Positions 27,884-38,252 are shown, counted from the stretch's first letter. The stretch is DNA of 64,000 nucleotides from Tenacibaculum finnmarkense genomovar ulcerans (GCF_900239495.1 NZ_OENE01000013.1:1-64000), one strand, 5' to 3'. Translations and numbers: made by a program. The notes: a model not told the origin generated them from the letters alone.

Positions 27884-28834
27884 TTATTTTCTCGAAATTA
27901 CTTTTTCAACTGCTTTAATGATTGCTTTATCATTTAAACCGTATTTTTCCATCAATTCATCAGGAGTTGCCGATTCACCAAAACTATCATTAACCGCTAC
28001 AAATTCTTGTGGAGTAGGCGTGTTGGTTGCTAAACAACGTGCAACGCTTTCACCTAAACCTCCAAATTTATTATGCTCTTCAGCAGTTACAATACATCCT
28101 GTTTTTGCTACAGATTTTAAAATAATTTCTTCATCCAACGGTTTAATTGTGTGAATGTTTATTACTTCCGCAGAAATTCCTTTTGCTTCTAATTGCTCGG
28201 CAGCCTGTAAAGCTTCCCAAACTAAATGCCCAGTGGCAACAATAGTTACATCAGTTCCTTGTGTCATCTGAATTCCTTTTCCAATGATAAAAGGCTCATC
28301 AGTCATAAAAACAGGCACTTTTGGACGACCGAAACGTAAATATACAGGTCCTTGGTGTTCTGCAATTGCTAAGGTAGCTGCTTTTGTTTGGCTGTAATCA
28401 CAGGTATTGATTACTGTCATACCAGGTAACATTTTCATCAATCCAATATCTTCTAAAATTTGATGCGTAGCACCGTCTTCACCTAAAGTTAAACCAGCGT
28501 GTGAAGCACAAATTTTAACGTTTTTATCAGAATAGGCTACAGATTGACGAATTTGATCATAAACACGCCCTGTTGAGAAGTTTGCAAATGTTCCTGTAAA
28601 TGGAATTTTACCACCAATCGTTAAACCAGCTGCAATACCAATCATATTGGCTTCAGCAATTCCTATTTGAAAGAAACGCTCTGGATGATTATTTTTAAAA
28701 TCGCCCATTTTTAAAGACCCTGTTAAATCGGCACATAAGGCAACTACATTAGGATTTGTTTTTCCTAATTCTGTTAAACCATCACCAAACCCAGATCGGG
28801 TATCTTTTTTTTCAGTATAAGTATATTTTTTCAT
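27884..28834 (-). CDS. Transketolase, C-terminal (pyrimidine-binding) subunit
   Basis: About 316 residues from the ATG at 28834 (MKKYTYTEKKDTRSGFGDGL); an upstream ATG at 28867 would add eleven residues. This is the C-terminal half of a split transketolase: pyrimidine-binding domain with RFFQIGIAEANMIGIAAGL (cofactor-activating Glu) and a C-terminal transketolase domain. The N-terminal thiamine-diphosphate-binding half is needed for activity and is not in this window; in many flavobacteria the two genes are adjacent. Downstream of maf by about 70 bases. Confidence 0.9.
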   Translation of the reverse strand: MKKYTYTEKKDTRSGFGDGLTELGKTNPNVVALCADLTGSLKMGDFKNNHPERFFQIGIAEANMIGIAAGLTIGGKIPFTGTFANFSTGRVYDQIRQSVAYSDKNVKICASHAGLTLGEDGATHQILEDIGLMKMLPGMTVINTCDYSQTKAATLAIAEHQGPVYLRFGRPKVPVFMTDEPFIIGKGIQMTQGTDVTIVATGHLVWEALQAAEQLEAKGISAEVINIHTIKPLDEEIILKSVAKTGCIVTAEEHNKFGGLGESVARCLATNTPTPQEFVAVNDSFGESATPDELMEKYGLNDKAIIKAVEKVISRK

Positions 28835-28904
28835 CAGTTGAGTTGTGTTGTTGTAAATACGTGCCAAAAATAATCTTTTAAAAAAAAATAGAACTACAAT
28901 AGAA

Positions 28905-29486
28905 CTACAAATTTATTAATTCTTTGTAAAGTTTATGAATAGGAAAGCCCATTACGTTAAAATAACTGCCTTCAATTTTGGTAATTGCTACTTTACCAAT
29001 CCATTCTTGAATGCCGTAAGCACCCGCTTTATCAAAAGGTTGGAAATTTTCTATATAGTAATGAACCTCATCATCAGATAATTTTTTAAAGGTAACAGTA
29101 GTGCTGTCGTTAAATATCTTTTTGAAGTTTTTATTTGAAATACAGATAGAAGTAATCACTTGATGTGTATTATCAGACAGGTTTTTAAGCATTTTAAAAG
29201 CATCATTATAATCTTTTGGCTTTCCCAGCGCTTTATTATTGTGCCAAACAATGGTATCCGAAGTTATTAAAAGATCGGTTTGAGTTAGTTCATCTTTAAA
29301 AGGTTCTGCTTTTAAAGCAGCTAAAAAATCAGCTATTTCTGTGCCTTTTAAATGCTCCGGATAAATTTCTTCAACCTCTTTTGTCTTGATGATAAAAGGA
29401 ATGTTTAAGTCTTTAATTAATTGCTGTCTTCTAGGTGATTTTGAAGCTAAAATCACGGTGTATTTTGATAGTTTGCTAGCTAGCAT
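28905..29486 (-). CDS. maf: Maf family nucleotide pyrophosphatase
   Basis: 193 residues. Maf proteins hydrolyse non-canonical or methylated dNTPs and UTP/dTTP to monophosphates, a house-cleaning role. The N-terminal SxRR motif is ILASKSPRRQQLI (13-25), the conserved E...P region follows (EVEEIYPEHL), and LLITSDTIVWHNNKALGKPK (about 70-89) carries the DT(V/I) catalytic region. YGIQEWIGKVAITKIEGSYFNVMGFP is the family C-terminal signature. It lies 3 bases from the UbiA-like gene and is in the same direction, an order that recurs in flavobacteria. Confidence 0.93.
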   Translation of the reverse strand: MLASKLSKYTVILASKSPRRQQLIKDLNIPFIIKTKEVEEIYPEHLKGTEIADFLAALKAEPFKDELTQTDLLITSDTIVWHNNKALGKPKDYNDAFKMLKNLSDNTHQVITSICISNKNFKKIFNDSTTVTFKKLSDDEVHYYIENFQPFDKAGAYGIQEWIGKVAITKIEGSYFNVMGFPIHKLYKELINL

Positions 29487-29489
29487 ATT

Positions 29490-30380
29490 TTATAAATAAG
29501 ATTTAAGATAGTAAGATAGAATTGGAATGCTTAAAAATGAAAGCACAAAACTAACATTTAGTATTTTTAATAAAAAGGTGTAATTAGATGTTGTTGATGC
29601 ACCTAATAAGTAATAATAAAAAAACAACCTGTAAAAAACCGTTAAAGAAAGTACTAGTAGGCGTACATAATGGTTTTCAATATATAAGAAAGGAATTAAC
29701 AATAAGCTAAAACAAGTAATAATAGTGATGATTATCACTGTTTTTTTCGCTCTATTTCTTCCTAATAAAAAAGGCAAAGTTTCGTTTTTACTTTTACGAT
29801 CGTAATTAATGATATCAATAATAATTCCTCTAACAATATTGGTTAAAAAAGCGCTAATAATATATATTGAAAGAATAATTTGTAGTTTAAAAAACAAATC
29901 TAATTGAGTTGTTGAGCTAATGTTTATGGGTCTGTCTAACCAGCAAACAAACAACACAAAGAAAGACCGTAAAAAAGGTCTTAATATGTTACTCATAAAT
30001 GTTTTTTCAATAATTTTTTTAGAATAGCGAATAATTATTGAAAAGAAAATTAAAAACAAAAAGCTATAACTCGGTCTTTCAATTTTAAAACATAAAAAGC
30101 TGCTTAAAATCAAGCCTAAAACACCAAAAATAATAGCGTATTTTTTCGAATAAGGTAAAAAAAGATTGGCTTTACCAAGTTGTTTTCCTTTGTAAAAAAC
30201 AACTAAATAACTAGAGGCTATTAGTAAAAGTAGTGCGCTTGTTAAAATAGCAGCATCAAAAAAAGAAAGTATTGTTTCAAAACCGTAACCGTATAAAAAA
30301 CAATACTTAAACAAGAAAAATACAATCGCAAAGTATAAAAGCAGTTTCCAGCGAATTACCTTAAGCAATGTATTTATCAT
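29490..30380 (-). CDS. UbiA-superfamily prenyltransferase-like membrane protein, first Asp motif lost
   Basis: 296 residues with about eight to nine transmembrane segments. The gene order (next to maf) and a clear second motif, VRGIIIDIINYDRKSKNETL (183-202, Asp189 and Asp194), followed by PFLLGRNRAKK, identify it with flavobacterial geranylgeranylglycerol-phosphate geranylgeranyltransferase-type UbiA proteins. The first motif, which should read like NDxxDxxxD in the loop after helix 2, is instead ASSYLVVFYKGKQLGK (55-70), with no Asp. Magnesium-diphosphate binding should therefore be lost or altered: either an inactive relic under slow decay, or a neofunctionalised protein. The frame is otherwise intact. 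Confidence 0.7.
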   Translation of the reverse strand: MINTLLKVIRWKLLLYFAIVFFLFKYCFLYGYGFETILSFFDAAILTSALLLLIASSYLVVFYKGKQLGKANLFLPYSKKYAIIFGVLGLILSSFLCFKIERPSYSFLFLIFFSIIIRYSKKIIEKTFMSNILRPFLRSFFVLFVCWLDRPINISSTTQLDLFFKLQIILSIYIISAFLTNIVRGIIIDIINYDRKSKNETLPFLLGRNRAKKTVIIITIITCFSLLLIPFLYIENHYVRLLVLSLTVFYRLFFYYYLLGASTTSNYTFLLKILNVSFVLSFLSIPILSYYLKSYL

Positions 30381-30391
30381 AGTTCTTCATT

Positions 30392-30850
30392 TTAATTAAA
30401 ATCTTTTTTAATACGCGCTAAATCTTTTTTATTATCACGATCTTTCATTACTTGACGTTTATCGTGGGTCTTTTTTCCTCTAGCTAAAGCGATGTCTAAT
30501 TTTGCCCATCCATTATTATTGATAAATAATTTTAACGGAACAATGGTATTTCCTTTAGCTTCGACTTCGCGGGCTAATTTTTTTAATTCGTTTTTATTTA
30601 ACAATAAACGACGTTCACTTGTTGTTTTATGATTAAAATGATTTCCGAAAGCATATTCTTCGATATACATATTAACCACAAAAAGCTCGCCTTGTTCATT
30701 AAATTCACAAAAACTTTCGGTTATTCTGGCTTTACTAAGACGTATTGATTTAATTTCAGTACCTGTAAGCTGAATTCCTGCGGTATATTTATCGAGTATC
30801 TCGTATTCAAAACGAGCCTTTTTATTCTGTATGTTGATTTTTTTTTGCAT
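30392..30850 (-). CDS. smpB: SsrA-binding protein SmpB
   Basis: 152 residues. SmpB binds tmRNA and carries it into stalled ribosomes for trans-translation. The beta-barrel core is typical (NKKARFEYEILDKYTAGIQL, then GTEIKSIRLSKARITESFCE), as are VPLKLFINNNGWAKLDIALA and the basic C-terminal tail RGKKTHDKRQVMKDRDNKKD that enters the decoding centre. It is the upstream member of a minus-strand run smpB, UbiA-like, maf, with 11 and 3 bases between genes. tmRNA itself is not in this window. Confidence 0.96.
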   Translation of the reverse strand: MQKKINIQNKKARFEYEILDKYTAGIQLTGTEIKSIRLSKARITESFCEFNEQGELFVVNMYIEEYAFGNHFNHKTTSERRLLLNKNELKKLAREVEAKGNTIVPLKLFINNNGWAKLDIALARGKKTHDKRQVMKDRDNKKDLARIKKDFN

Positions 30851-31022
30851 AATAATGCAAATATAACGATATAATCTATATAATTTTTAGGCTTTTTTTA
30901 GCAACGCAATGCACAAGTACTAGGCTTGTTGTGTAAAATAAATTTAGCAAACTATGATTTTAGTCATTTATTATAGTTATTTGATGAGGTAGTTTTGCGG
31001 TATATTATTAAAATAATTAATC

Positions 31023-31688
31023 ATGAAAAAAGTTTTTTTAAGTATTGCTTTAGGAGTATTATTTTTTACCAATGTAAATAATGCAAATGCTCAAGAAAGT
31101 TCAAAGGAGAGTTTAAAAAACACTACAAAAACGGACAAAAAATGGCAAGCTCGTTTTAGATGGGTTAGTGTATTACCAAACGAATCGGCAACTATTAGCA
31201 CTATAGGAGGCGATGTCGATATTACACAAAGTTTTATTCCTGAATTAGATTTTACGTATTTTTTTACCGAAAATATTGCGGCAGAATTAATTTTAGGAAC
31301 AACACCACACGATGTTAAAGCAACAGGAACAAGCTTAGGAAATGTAAATTTAGGTGATGTTTGGTTATTGCCTCCAACATTAACGGTTCAGTATCATTTT
31401 ACAGGATTGAATAAATTCAGACCGTATGTAGGAGCAGGGGTAAATTACACTATTTTTTACGATGCAAATCCAGGAGCTGTTGTTGATGTTGATTACGATA
31501 ATGCCTTCGGATACGCTGCTCAATTAGGTTTCGATTATGATTTAAACGACACTTGGTTTTTAAATGTTGATGCAAAATATATCGGTTTAAGTACTGATGT
31601 TACTGTAGATGCAGGAATTGCTACGGTAACTGCCGATGTTGATATTAATCCTATTTTAGTAGGTTTTGGTGTTGGTATGAGATTTTAA
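31023..31688 (+). CDS. ompW: OmpW family outer-membrane beta-barrel protein
   Basis: 221 residues. Signal peptide 1-23 ending NNANAQ, then a mature region with the OmpW signatures: KKWQARFRWVSVLP, IPELDFTYFFTENIAAELIL, LLPPTLTVQYHFTG and FRPYVGAGVNYTIFYD, ending with a terminal Phe (GVGMRF). OmpW proteins form eight-stranded barrels with a hydrophobic channel for small nonpolar compounds. A TAGTTTTG promoter-like element lies at 30990-30997. A terminator shared with clpB follows. Confidence 0.92.
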   Translation: MKKVFLSIALGVLFFTNVNNANAQESSKESLKNTTKTDKKWQARFRWVSVLPNESATISTIGGDVDITQSFIPELDFTYFFTENIAAELILGTTPHDVKATGTSLGNVNLGDVWLLPPTLTVQYHFTGLNKFRPYVGAGVNYTIFYDANPGAVVDVDYDNAFGYAAQLGFDYDLNDTWFLNVDAKYIGLSTDVTVDAGIATVTADVDINPILVGFGVGMRF

Positions 31689-31786
31689 TATAAAATCATT
31701 CAAAACAAAAAAATAAAGCAAGAAAAAAAGCGCAAAAGAAAAGGAAAAGTTAATTGTTTATATTAAGAAAAAGATAAACAAACAAC

Positions 31787-31820
31787 AAAAAAAGAGCTAC
31801 CCCAAAAAGGTAGCTCTTTT
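31787..31820. terminator. Terminator between ompW and clpB
   Basis: AAAAGAGCTACC and GGTAGCTCTTTT form a perfect stem around CCAAAAA between two convergent genes. Confidence 0.92.
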
Positions 31821-31849
31821 GATTTTAGTACTAAATTTAATTTAAACAT

Positions 31850-34483
31850 TTAAACTGTAGTTTCTTCTTTAAGAGCTTTATTTTTAAAAGTTTGATTTAC
31901 AAAAACCAAAGCACCATCAAAAGCATCTAATAAAATAACGCTATCGGTCGTAACATTTCCTGATAGTATTTCTTTAGATAATTGATTCAATACTTCTTTT
32001 TGAATCACTCGTTTTACAGGACGTGCACCAAACTCCGGCTGATAGCCCTTTTTAGCCAAATATGCAATAGCAGCATCAGTAGCATCTAAGGTGATATGTT
32101 GTTCGGCTATCATTTTTTTAACGCCGTTTAATTGTATGCGTACAATTTGTTTAATATCTTTTTCTGATAAAGGCGTAAACAAGATAATATCATCAATTCT
32201 ATTGATAAACTCTGGGCGAACTGTTTGTTTTAATAAGCCTAAAACATCGGTTTTAGCATGTTCCATAACCGTATCAACATCATCTTTTAAAGTATCGAAA
32301 TTCTCGAATTTTTCTTGAATTAAATGACTTCCCATATTAGAGGTCATAATAATGATGGTGTTTTTGAAATCGGCGACACGTCCTTTATTGTCTGTTAATC
32401 TTCCTTCATCTAAAACTTGAAGTAAAACATTAAACGTATCAGGATGTGCTTTTTCAATTTCATCTAACAAAACAACAGAATAGGGTTTTCTACGAACTGC
32501 TTCTGTTAATTGTCCACCTTGTTCATAACCAACGTATCCAGGAGGTGCTCCAACTAATCTACTCACAGAATGACGCTCTTGGTATTCACTCATATCAATA
32601 CGAGTCATGGCATTTTCATCATCAAATAAATAATCGGCTAATGCTTTTGCTAGTTCGGTTTTACCAACACCTGTAGTTCCTAAAAACAAGAAACTTCCTA
32701 AAGGTTTATTAGGATTTTGTAAACCAGCTCTTGAACGACGCACAGCGTCGGAAACCGCTACAATAGCTTCTTCTTGTCCTACAACACGTTTATGTAATTC
32801 GTCTTCTAGTTTTAATAATTTTTCACGTTCTGACTGAATCATCTTCGTAACAGGAACGCCAGTCCATTTTGCTACAACTTCGGCAATATCATCATAAGTA
32901 ACCTCTTCTTTAATTAAAGAACCTTCACGTTGATTCTCTAAAATCTCTTGTTGAACTTCTAATAATTTTTGAGCTTCTTTTATTTTACCGTAGCGCAATT
33001 CAGCTACTTTACCATAATCACCGTTACGTTCGGCTTTATCAGCTTCAATCGAATAATTTTCAATATCTGTTTTTAACTGCTGAACAGCATCTACAACGGC
33101 TTTTTCTGATTGCCATTTTGCGCTTATTTCATTGCGTTCTTCTTTTAAATTAGCAACATCTTCATTTAAAGATTTTAATTTAACAACATCGTTTTCACGT
33201 TTAATTGCTTCAATTTCAATTTCTAATTGCATTATTTTACGATCAAGAATATCTAAATTTTCGGGTTTAGAATTCATTTCCATACGTAATTTAGCGGCTG
33301 CTTCATCCATTAAATCAATGGCTTTATCAGGCAAAAAACGATTTGTAATATAGCGTTGCGATAATTCAACCGCACCAATAATAGCTTCATCTTTAATACG
33401 TACTTTGTGATGCGCCTCGTATTTATCTTTAATTCCTCGAAGGATAGAAATAGCACTTTCGGTATCAGGTTCATCAACAATTACCTTTTGAAAACGACGC
33501 TCTAAAGCTTTATCTTTTTCAAAATACTTTTGATATTCATCTAAAGTAGTCGCACCAATTGCTCGTAATTCACCACGGGCTAGGGCGGGCTTTAAAATAT
33601 TAGCTGCATCCATAGCGCCGTCACCGCCACCCGCACCAACTAAAGTGTGAATTTCATCAATAAATAAAACAATATTTCCGTCTGATGAGGTAACCTCTTT
33701 TACTACGGATTTTAAACGTTCTTCAAATTCTCCTTTGTATTTTGCACCTGCAATTAACGCCCCCATATCCAAAGAATAAATTACTTTGTCTTTTAAATTT
33801 TCAGGAACATCGCCACGGATAATTCTATGTGCTAAACCTTCGGCGATAGCTGTTTTACCTGTTCCTGGCTCACCAACTAATAGGGGATTGTTTTTTGTTC
33901 TTCGAGATAAAATCTGCAATAATCTGCGGATTTCTTCATCACGCCCAATTACAGGATCTAACTTTCCGTTTTGTGCTAACTTATTTAAGTTATTTGCAAA
34001 TTTATTTAAAGAATTATAGGTTTCTTCGGCGCTTTGAGAAGTAACACGTTCACCTTTTCTTAATTCATCAATAGTAGCGGTCAAACTTTTTTCGGTAACA
34101 CCTTGGTCTTTTAATACCTGGGCGATTTGACTTGTTGATTTGAAAATTGCTAAAATTAAATGCTCTATCGAAACATACTCATCGGTCATTTTTTTAGCAA
34201 TAATTGATGCTTCATTTAAGGCTTTATTCGCTTGTCGAGAAAGCATTAATTCGCCGCCAGAAACTTTAGGAAATCCTTCTAGTTGTTTGTCTAAAATTTG
34301 CTGTAAAACACTAATATTAATATTCAGCTTCTTTAAAATAAAAGGCAATACGTTTTGATCTACCGAAAATAAGGCTTTAAAAATATGCTCGTTTTCTAAT
34401 TGCTGATGTCCATATTCTTGGGCTATCTGCTGCGCCTTCTGTATGGTTTCTTGTGATTTTGTTGTATAATTATTCAAGTTCAT
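31850..34483 (-). CDS. clpB: Protein disaggregase ClpB
   Basis: An 877-residue Hsp100 ATPase that works with DnaK to pull proteins out of aggregates. N-terminal Clp-N double repeat (1-145), first AAA+ module with Walker [10 protein letters not shown] (about 205-213) and Walker [10 protein letters not shown], the coiled-coil middle domain (about 400-525), and a second AAA+ module with GTTGVGKTE and [10 protein letters not shown]. The coiled-coil M domain separates ClpB from ClpA/ClpC. Length is normal. A TACTTTTG -7 element (minus strand, 34546-34553) lies 63 bases upstream; a full CIRCE site was not found. Confidence 0.97.
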   Translation of the reverse strand: MNLNNYTTKSQETIQKAQQIAQEYGHQQLENEHIFKALFSVDQNVLPFILKKLNINISVLQQILDKQLEGFPKVSGGELMLSRQANKALNEASIIAKKMTDEYVSIEHLILAIFKSTSQIAQVLKDQGVTEKSLTATIDELRKGERVTSQSAEETYNSLNKFANNLNKLAQNGKLDPVIGRDEEIRRLLQILSRRTKNNPLLVGEPGTGKTAIAEGLAHRIIRGDVPENLKDKVIYSLDMGALIAGAKYKGEFEERLKSVVKEVTSSDGNIVLFIDEIHTLVGAGGGDGAMDAANILKPALARGELRAIGATTLDEYQKYFEKDKALERRFQKVIVDEPDTESAISILRGIKDKYEAHHKVRIKDEAIIGAVELSQRYITNRFLPDKAIDLMDEAAAKLRMEMNSKPENLDILDRKIMQLEIEIEAIKRENDVVKLKSLNEDVANLKEERNEISAKWQSEKAVVDAVQQLKTDIENYSIEADKAERNGDYGKVAELRYGKIKEAQKLLEVQQEILENQREGSLIKEEVTYDDIAEVVAKWTGVPVTKMIQSEREKLLKLEDELHKRVVGQEEAIVAVSDAVRRSRAGLQNPNKPLGSFLFLGTTGVGKTELAKALADYLFDDENAMTRIDMSEYQERHSVSRLVGAPPGYVGYEQGGQLTEAVRRKPYSVVLLDEIEKAHPDTFNVLLQVLDEGRLTDNKGRVADFKNTIIIMTSNMGSHLIQEKFENFDTLKDDVDTVMEHAKTDVLGLLKQTVRPEFINRIDDIILFTPLSEKDIKQIVRIQLNGVKKMIAEQHITLDATDAAIAYLAKKGYQPEFGARPVKRVIQKEVLNQLSKEILSGNVTTDSVILLDAFDGALVFVNQTFKNKALKEETTV

Positions 34484-34785
34484 AATTTAAAATTATTTAA
34501 CTAGTTAACTTTTTCATTTTTTATGTTACTTCAAGTGACTAAAGGCAAAAGTAGTACCAAGTAGACCAAGTAGTGCTAAAGGGGGTGTTTTTAATATTTT
34601 TACATTGATTTACATCAGTGTAAAGACAAAAAGTCATCTAAAACTCTTAAAAAAGCTTGTTTAGTCCATTTTTAATGACTTTTTGACAGTTTGTTAGGGG
34701 TTGTTAGCCGTGAAAAACCTGTTAAGACCCCTAACTATTTTATATCGTATATTTACCTGCTTAAAAACTAAAAACCACACAAAAA
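34484..34785. other. clpB-ytxJ divergent intergenic region with three inverted repeats
   Basis: 302 bases. TTTACATTGA/TCAGTGTAAA (about 34600-34625, one mismatch), AAAAAGTCAT/ATGACTTTTT (34628-34637 and 34675-34684) and GTTAGGGG/CCCCTAAC (34693-34700 and 34728-34735) follow one another. A TATATTTA element at about 34748 could be the ytxJ promoter. The repeats may be regulator sites or leader structures. Confidence 0.5.
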
Positions 34786-35181
34786 ATGGGAATACTTAAC
34801 ACAATATTTGGCGGTACTAAAGATATGAATAGTTCAGAGGATAAAACATTTATTAATTGGATTCCGTTAATCGCTTTATCGCAACTAGAAGACATAAAAA
34901 AGCAATCACAAAAAGAACCGATTGCTATTTTTAAACATTCCACAAGATGTAGTATTAGTAGTGTAGCAAAGAGTCGTTTTGAAAAGAGTTTTGATGAATC
35001 TTTAAAAGATTTTAAAGTGTATTACCTTGATTTGATTTCTTATAGAGAAATTTCGAACGAAATAGGAATTCAATTTCAGGTAGAACATCAATCACCTCAA
35101 CTCTTAATTATTCAAAAAGAAGCAGTCGTAGCCCATGCTTCTCATTATGAAATTGCTCAAATTGATTTGACAAAATTCTAA
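34786..35181 (+). CDS. ytxJ: YtxJ-type redox-active (bacillithiol system) protein
   Basis: 131 residues with a thioredoxin-like fold. The conserved IFKHSTRCSIS (about 49-59) places a single reactive Cys after a helix-start Ser/Thr, and QSPQLLIIQ carries the cis-Pro. This is the bacillithiol-associated YtxJ family, thought to de-bacillithiolate proteins like a monothiol glutaredoxin. It implies a bacillithiol-type low-molecular-weight thiol in the cell; its synthesis genes are not in this window. It is followed 80 bases later by a helicase gene. Confidence 0.88.
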   Translation: MGILNTIFGGTKDMNSSEDKTFINWIPLIALSQLEDIKKQSQKEPIAIFKHSTRCSISSVAKSRFEKSFDESLKDFKVYYLDLISYREISNEIGIQFQVEHQSPQLLIIQKEAVVAHASHYEIAQIDLTKF

Positions 35182-35261
35182 AAAACATAGTGGTTTTATC
35201 AAAACTTACTTAAATACGTCGTATTTTTGCCTATTCGAAAAAAGTATAAAAAAGCATAAAA

Positions 35262-36842
35262 TTGAGCAACGAAAACACACCTCCACAAGAAACCAAAGGA
35301 AAAAACTTATACGATTATCAAAAAGAAGCACTCTTTAAAATTTTCAAATGTTTTGAAAATGCTCCTGAAAATTTTCATCTATTATATCAACTACCAACAG
35401 GTGGAGGTAAAACAGTAATATTTTCAGAAATTACCCGTCAGTTTATAAAACATTATCAGAAAAAAGTACTGATAATGACTCACCGTATTGAATTATGCAA
35501 GCAAACAGCAAAAATGCTTGGCGAATTTGGGGTAGAAAATAAAATTATTGATAGTAAAGCCGATTTAGATGACCAAAATAAATACGATTGTTTCGTTGCA
35601 ATGGTAGAAACGCTAAACAATCGTTTAAACGACGAAATGTTAGATATTTCTGATGTAGGTTTGGTTATTATTGATGAAGCGCATTATAATTCATTTACCA
35701 AATTATTTAAGTTTTTTGATAAATCGTTTATTTTAGGAGTTACCGCAACGCCTTTGAGTTCGAATATCAAATTACCAATGAAAGACAATTATGATGATTT
35801 AATTGCCGGTGAAAGTATTGGAACTTTAATTCAAAATGAATATTTAGCAAGAGCAAATGTTTTTTCTTATAATGTTGGTTTAACATCTTTAGAAATAGGA
35901 GCAAACGGAGATTATACTGTAAAATCATCGGAAGATTTATATACCAATACCGACATGTTATCAAAGCTTTTACAGGCTTATGAAGAACGTGCAAAAGGTA
36001 CAAAAACGTTGATTTTTAATAACGGAATTAACACCTCGTTACACGTTTATGATACCTTTAAAAAAGCAGGTTATGATATTGCGCATTTAGACAACACTAA
36101 TACTAAAAAAGAACGTGATAGTATTTTAAAATGGTTTCACAAAACGCCAAATGCCATTATCACCTCGGTAAGTATTTTAACAACTGGTTTTGATGAACCT
36201 TCGGTAAAATCTATTATTTTAAACAGGGCTACAAAATCATTAACACTGTATTATCAGATGATTGGTAGGGGATCTCGTATTTTTAAAGGTAAATCTACGT
36301 TTAATGTGATTGATTTAGGAAATAATTTTCATCGTTTTGGTCCTTGGGGAGCTGATTTAGATTGGCATAAAATGTTTAGAGCGCCTAATTTCTATTTAGA
36401 TAATCTATTGTCAGATGAAGAAATAGAAAGTGAGTTCAGATATGAATTACCTACCAATATTAGAGAAGAATTTTCAAAAACTGAAGATGTCTATTTTGAT
36501 GTAAAAAAAGTATATATTGATGTTATACAGGCAGGGCAATCGTCTAAAAAAGTATTGGAAAAATCAATAGAGCATCATGCAAGAATTTGTATCGAAAATA
36601 GTGAAGATGTTTTTGATGCCTTAATTTTAGCTAGAAAATTAGGTGGTGAAATTGATGATAGGATTCACCGATATTCGAAATGTATTTGTAAATCTACCCA
36701 TAATTTTATCGATTGGTTACGAGATGATTATCGAAAGAAATTAAATGCCTATTTACGTGCTAATTTTGATGTCGTTTATGAAGAAATTTTTGGACATCCA
36801 CCAATTGAAGAAGAAGAGGAAGACGACGAGGACGAAGAATAA
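35262..36842 (+). CDS. DEAD/DEAH-box superfamily 2 helicase
   Basis: 526 residues. RecA-like domain 1 has Walker A LPTGGGKTV, motif Ia MTHRIEL and DEAH (VIIDEAHYNS), motif III GVTATPLS; domain 2 has the ILTTGFDEPSVKSIILNRAT region and QMIGRGSRIF motif VI. The C-terminal ~150 residues are unclassified and end in a strongly acidic tail. The family is the COG1061-like group of DNA/RNA helicases, role unknown. Start is TTG (35262): no in-frame ATG occurs before the Walker A motif. A TATTTTTG promoter-like element is at 35222-35229. Confidence 0.88.
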   Translation: MSNENTPPQETKGKNLYDYQKEALFKIFKCFENAPENFHLLYQLPTGGGKTVIFSEITRQFIKHYQKKVLIMTHRIELCKQTAKMLGEFGVENKIIDSKADLDDQNKYDCFVAMVETLNNRLNDEMLDISDVGLVIIDEAHYNSFTKLFKFFDKSFILGVTATPLSSNIKLPMKDNYDDLIAGESIGTLIQNEYLARANVFSYNVGLTSLEIGANGDYTVKSSEDLYTNTDMLSKLLQAYEERAKGTKTLIFNNGINTSLHVYDTFKKAGYDIAHLDNTNTKKERDSILKWFHKTPNAIITSVSILTTGFDEPSVKSIILNRATKSLTLYYQMIGRGSRIFKGKSTFNVIDLGNNFHRFGPWGADLDWHKMFRAPNFYLDNLLSDEEIESEFRYELPTNIREEFSKTEDVYFDVKKVYIDVIQAGQSSKKVLEKSIEHHARICIENSEDVFDALILARKLGGEIDDRIHRYSKCICKSTHNFIDWLRDDYRKKLNAYLRANFDVVYEEIFGHPPIEEEEEDDEDEE

Positions 36843-36885
36843 TAGTAGAAAACAGAAAAGACTATTCAAGTTTTAAGTAATAAAT

Positions 36886-36920
36886 AAAAAAAAGCCATTT
36901 CAATACGAAATGGCTTTTTT
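36886..36920. terminator. Terminator between helicase and fumarylacetoacetase genes
   Basis: AAAAAAGCCATTTC and GAAATGGCTTTTTT form a perfect stem around AATAC between convergent genes. Confidence 0.92.
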
Positions 36921-36968
36921 ATGCTCTAAATAATAAAATTAAAATTTTGATAAATCTCTAAAATTTCT

Positions 36969-38252
36969 CTAAAATTCAATAGCTGGTAAAACCTTACCTG
37001 TACATTCTCCAAAACCAATGCGAACCTCATCATTTTTAGAATATCCACGCATAATAACAGTATCGTAATCGTTTATAAATTTACGCTCTGAACCATCATT
37101 CATTTTTAATGGATTTTGTCCTCGCCAAGTTAACTCTAACATAGAACCAAAGCTATCTTTGGTAGGTCCTGAAATTGTTCCTGAACCCATCATATCACCC
37201 GCATTTATAGGGCAACCGTTTATGGTATGATGCGCTAATTGTTGCGCCATAGTCCAATACATGTATTTAAAATTCGAGTTACAAACTACGGTTTCTTCTT
37301 TTCCTTCAGGCTGAATCGCCATCTGTAAATTGATATCAAAACTATCTTTTCCTTCTTTTTTCAAATACGGTAAAGGTTCATGTACTTGCTTTGGGTTATC
37401 AACTCTAAAAGGCGCTAAGGCATCTAAAGTAACAATCCAAGGAGAAATAGTAGAAGCAAAGCTCTTTCCTAAAAACGGCCCTAAAGGAACATACTCCCAA
37501 GCCTGTATATCACGTGCCGACCAATCGTTAAATAAAACCAATCCGAAAATATATTCATCAGCATCTTGAATAGGAATTCTATCACCTAAATCATTTGCCA
37601 CTGTAGTAATAAAAGCCATTTCTAATTCAAAATCCAACAATTTTGAAGCCCCAAAATTTGGCGTTGTAGATCCTTCGCTAGGTCTTTGTTGCCCAACAGG
37701 ACGACGTACAGGAGTTCCTGAAGGAATAATAGAGGAACTTCTACCGTGGTAGCCAATAGGAATATGCAACCAGTTTGGTAATAAGGCATTTTCAGGATCG
37801 CGAAATAAAGACCCTACATTGGTTGCGTGTTCTTTACTTGCATAAAAATCAGTATAATCACCAACAGCTACGGGAAGTTGCATTTCAACATCTTCCATTT
37901 TAAAAATAATATCCTTTTTATGTTCCGAGTTTTCTTGTAAATCAGTAGTGTTTACATCAAAAATATCGGCAATTTTATTACGAACCAAGCGCCAAGTTTT
38001 ACGCCCATCAGCAATAAAATCATTTAAAGTGTCTTGTAAAAAAATATCATCGGTTAAAGGAATTTCCTTAAAATAACCTAACTGATGCAAGGCACCTAAA
38101 TCAATAGCGAAATCACCAATCCTGGTTCCTATTGTTATAATGTCTTCCTTGGTTATAAAGACTCCAAAAGGAATGTTTTGTATGGGAAAATCAGAATTTT
38201 CATCTACATGTATCCATGATTTTCTATTCGGATTATTTGCTGTTATTTTCAT
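36969..38252 (-). CDS. fahA: Fumarylacetoacetase
   Basis: 427 residues, the final enzyme of tyrosine degradation, hydrolysing fumarylacetoacetate to fumarate and acetoacetate. The metal-binding residues are in VGDYTDFYASKEHATNVGSL (Asp and Glu around 127-140), LLDFELEMAFI (Glu about 210) and NDWSARDIQAWE (Asp about 244), followed by LGPFLGKSFASTISPW. The N-terminal SH3-like domain is present, so the protein is the full eukaryote-like form rather than the short FAH-domain type. It is transcribed alone. Confidence 0.95.
   Translation of the reverse strand: MKITANNPNRKSWIHVDENSDFPIQNIPFGVFITKEDIITIGTRIGDFAIDLGALHQLGYFKEIPLTDDIFLQDTLNDFIADGRKTWRLVRNKIADIFDVNTTDLQENSEHKKDIIFKMEDVEMQLPVAVGDYTDFYASKEHATNVGSLFRDPENALLPNWLHIPIGYHGRSSSIIPSGTPVRRPVGQQRPSEGSTTPNFGASKLLDFELEMAFITTVANDLGDRIPIQDADEYIFGLVLFNDWSARDIQAWEYVPLGPFLGKSFASTISPWIVTLDALAPFRVDNPKQVHEPLPYLKKEGKDSFDINLQMAIQPEGKEETVVCNSNFKYMYWTMAQQLAHHTINGCPINAGDMMGSGTISGPTKDSFGSMLELTWRGQNPLKMNDGSERKFINDYDTVIMRGYSKNDEVRIGFGECTGKVLPAIEF

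Noticed and set aside
34501..34600. CIRCE heat-shock operator upstream of clpB
   Set aside because: Only a half-site-like TAGTGCTAA is seen; the matching inverted half is absent.
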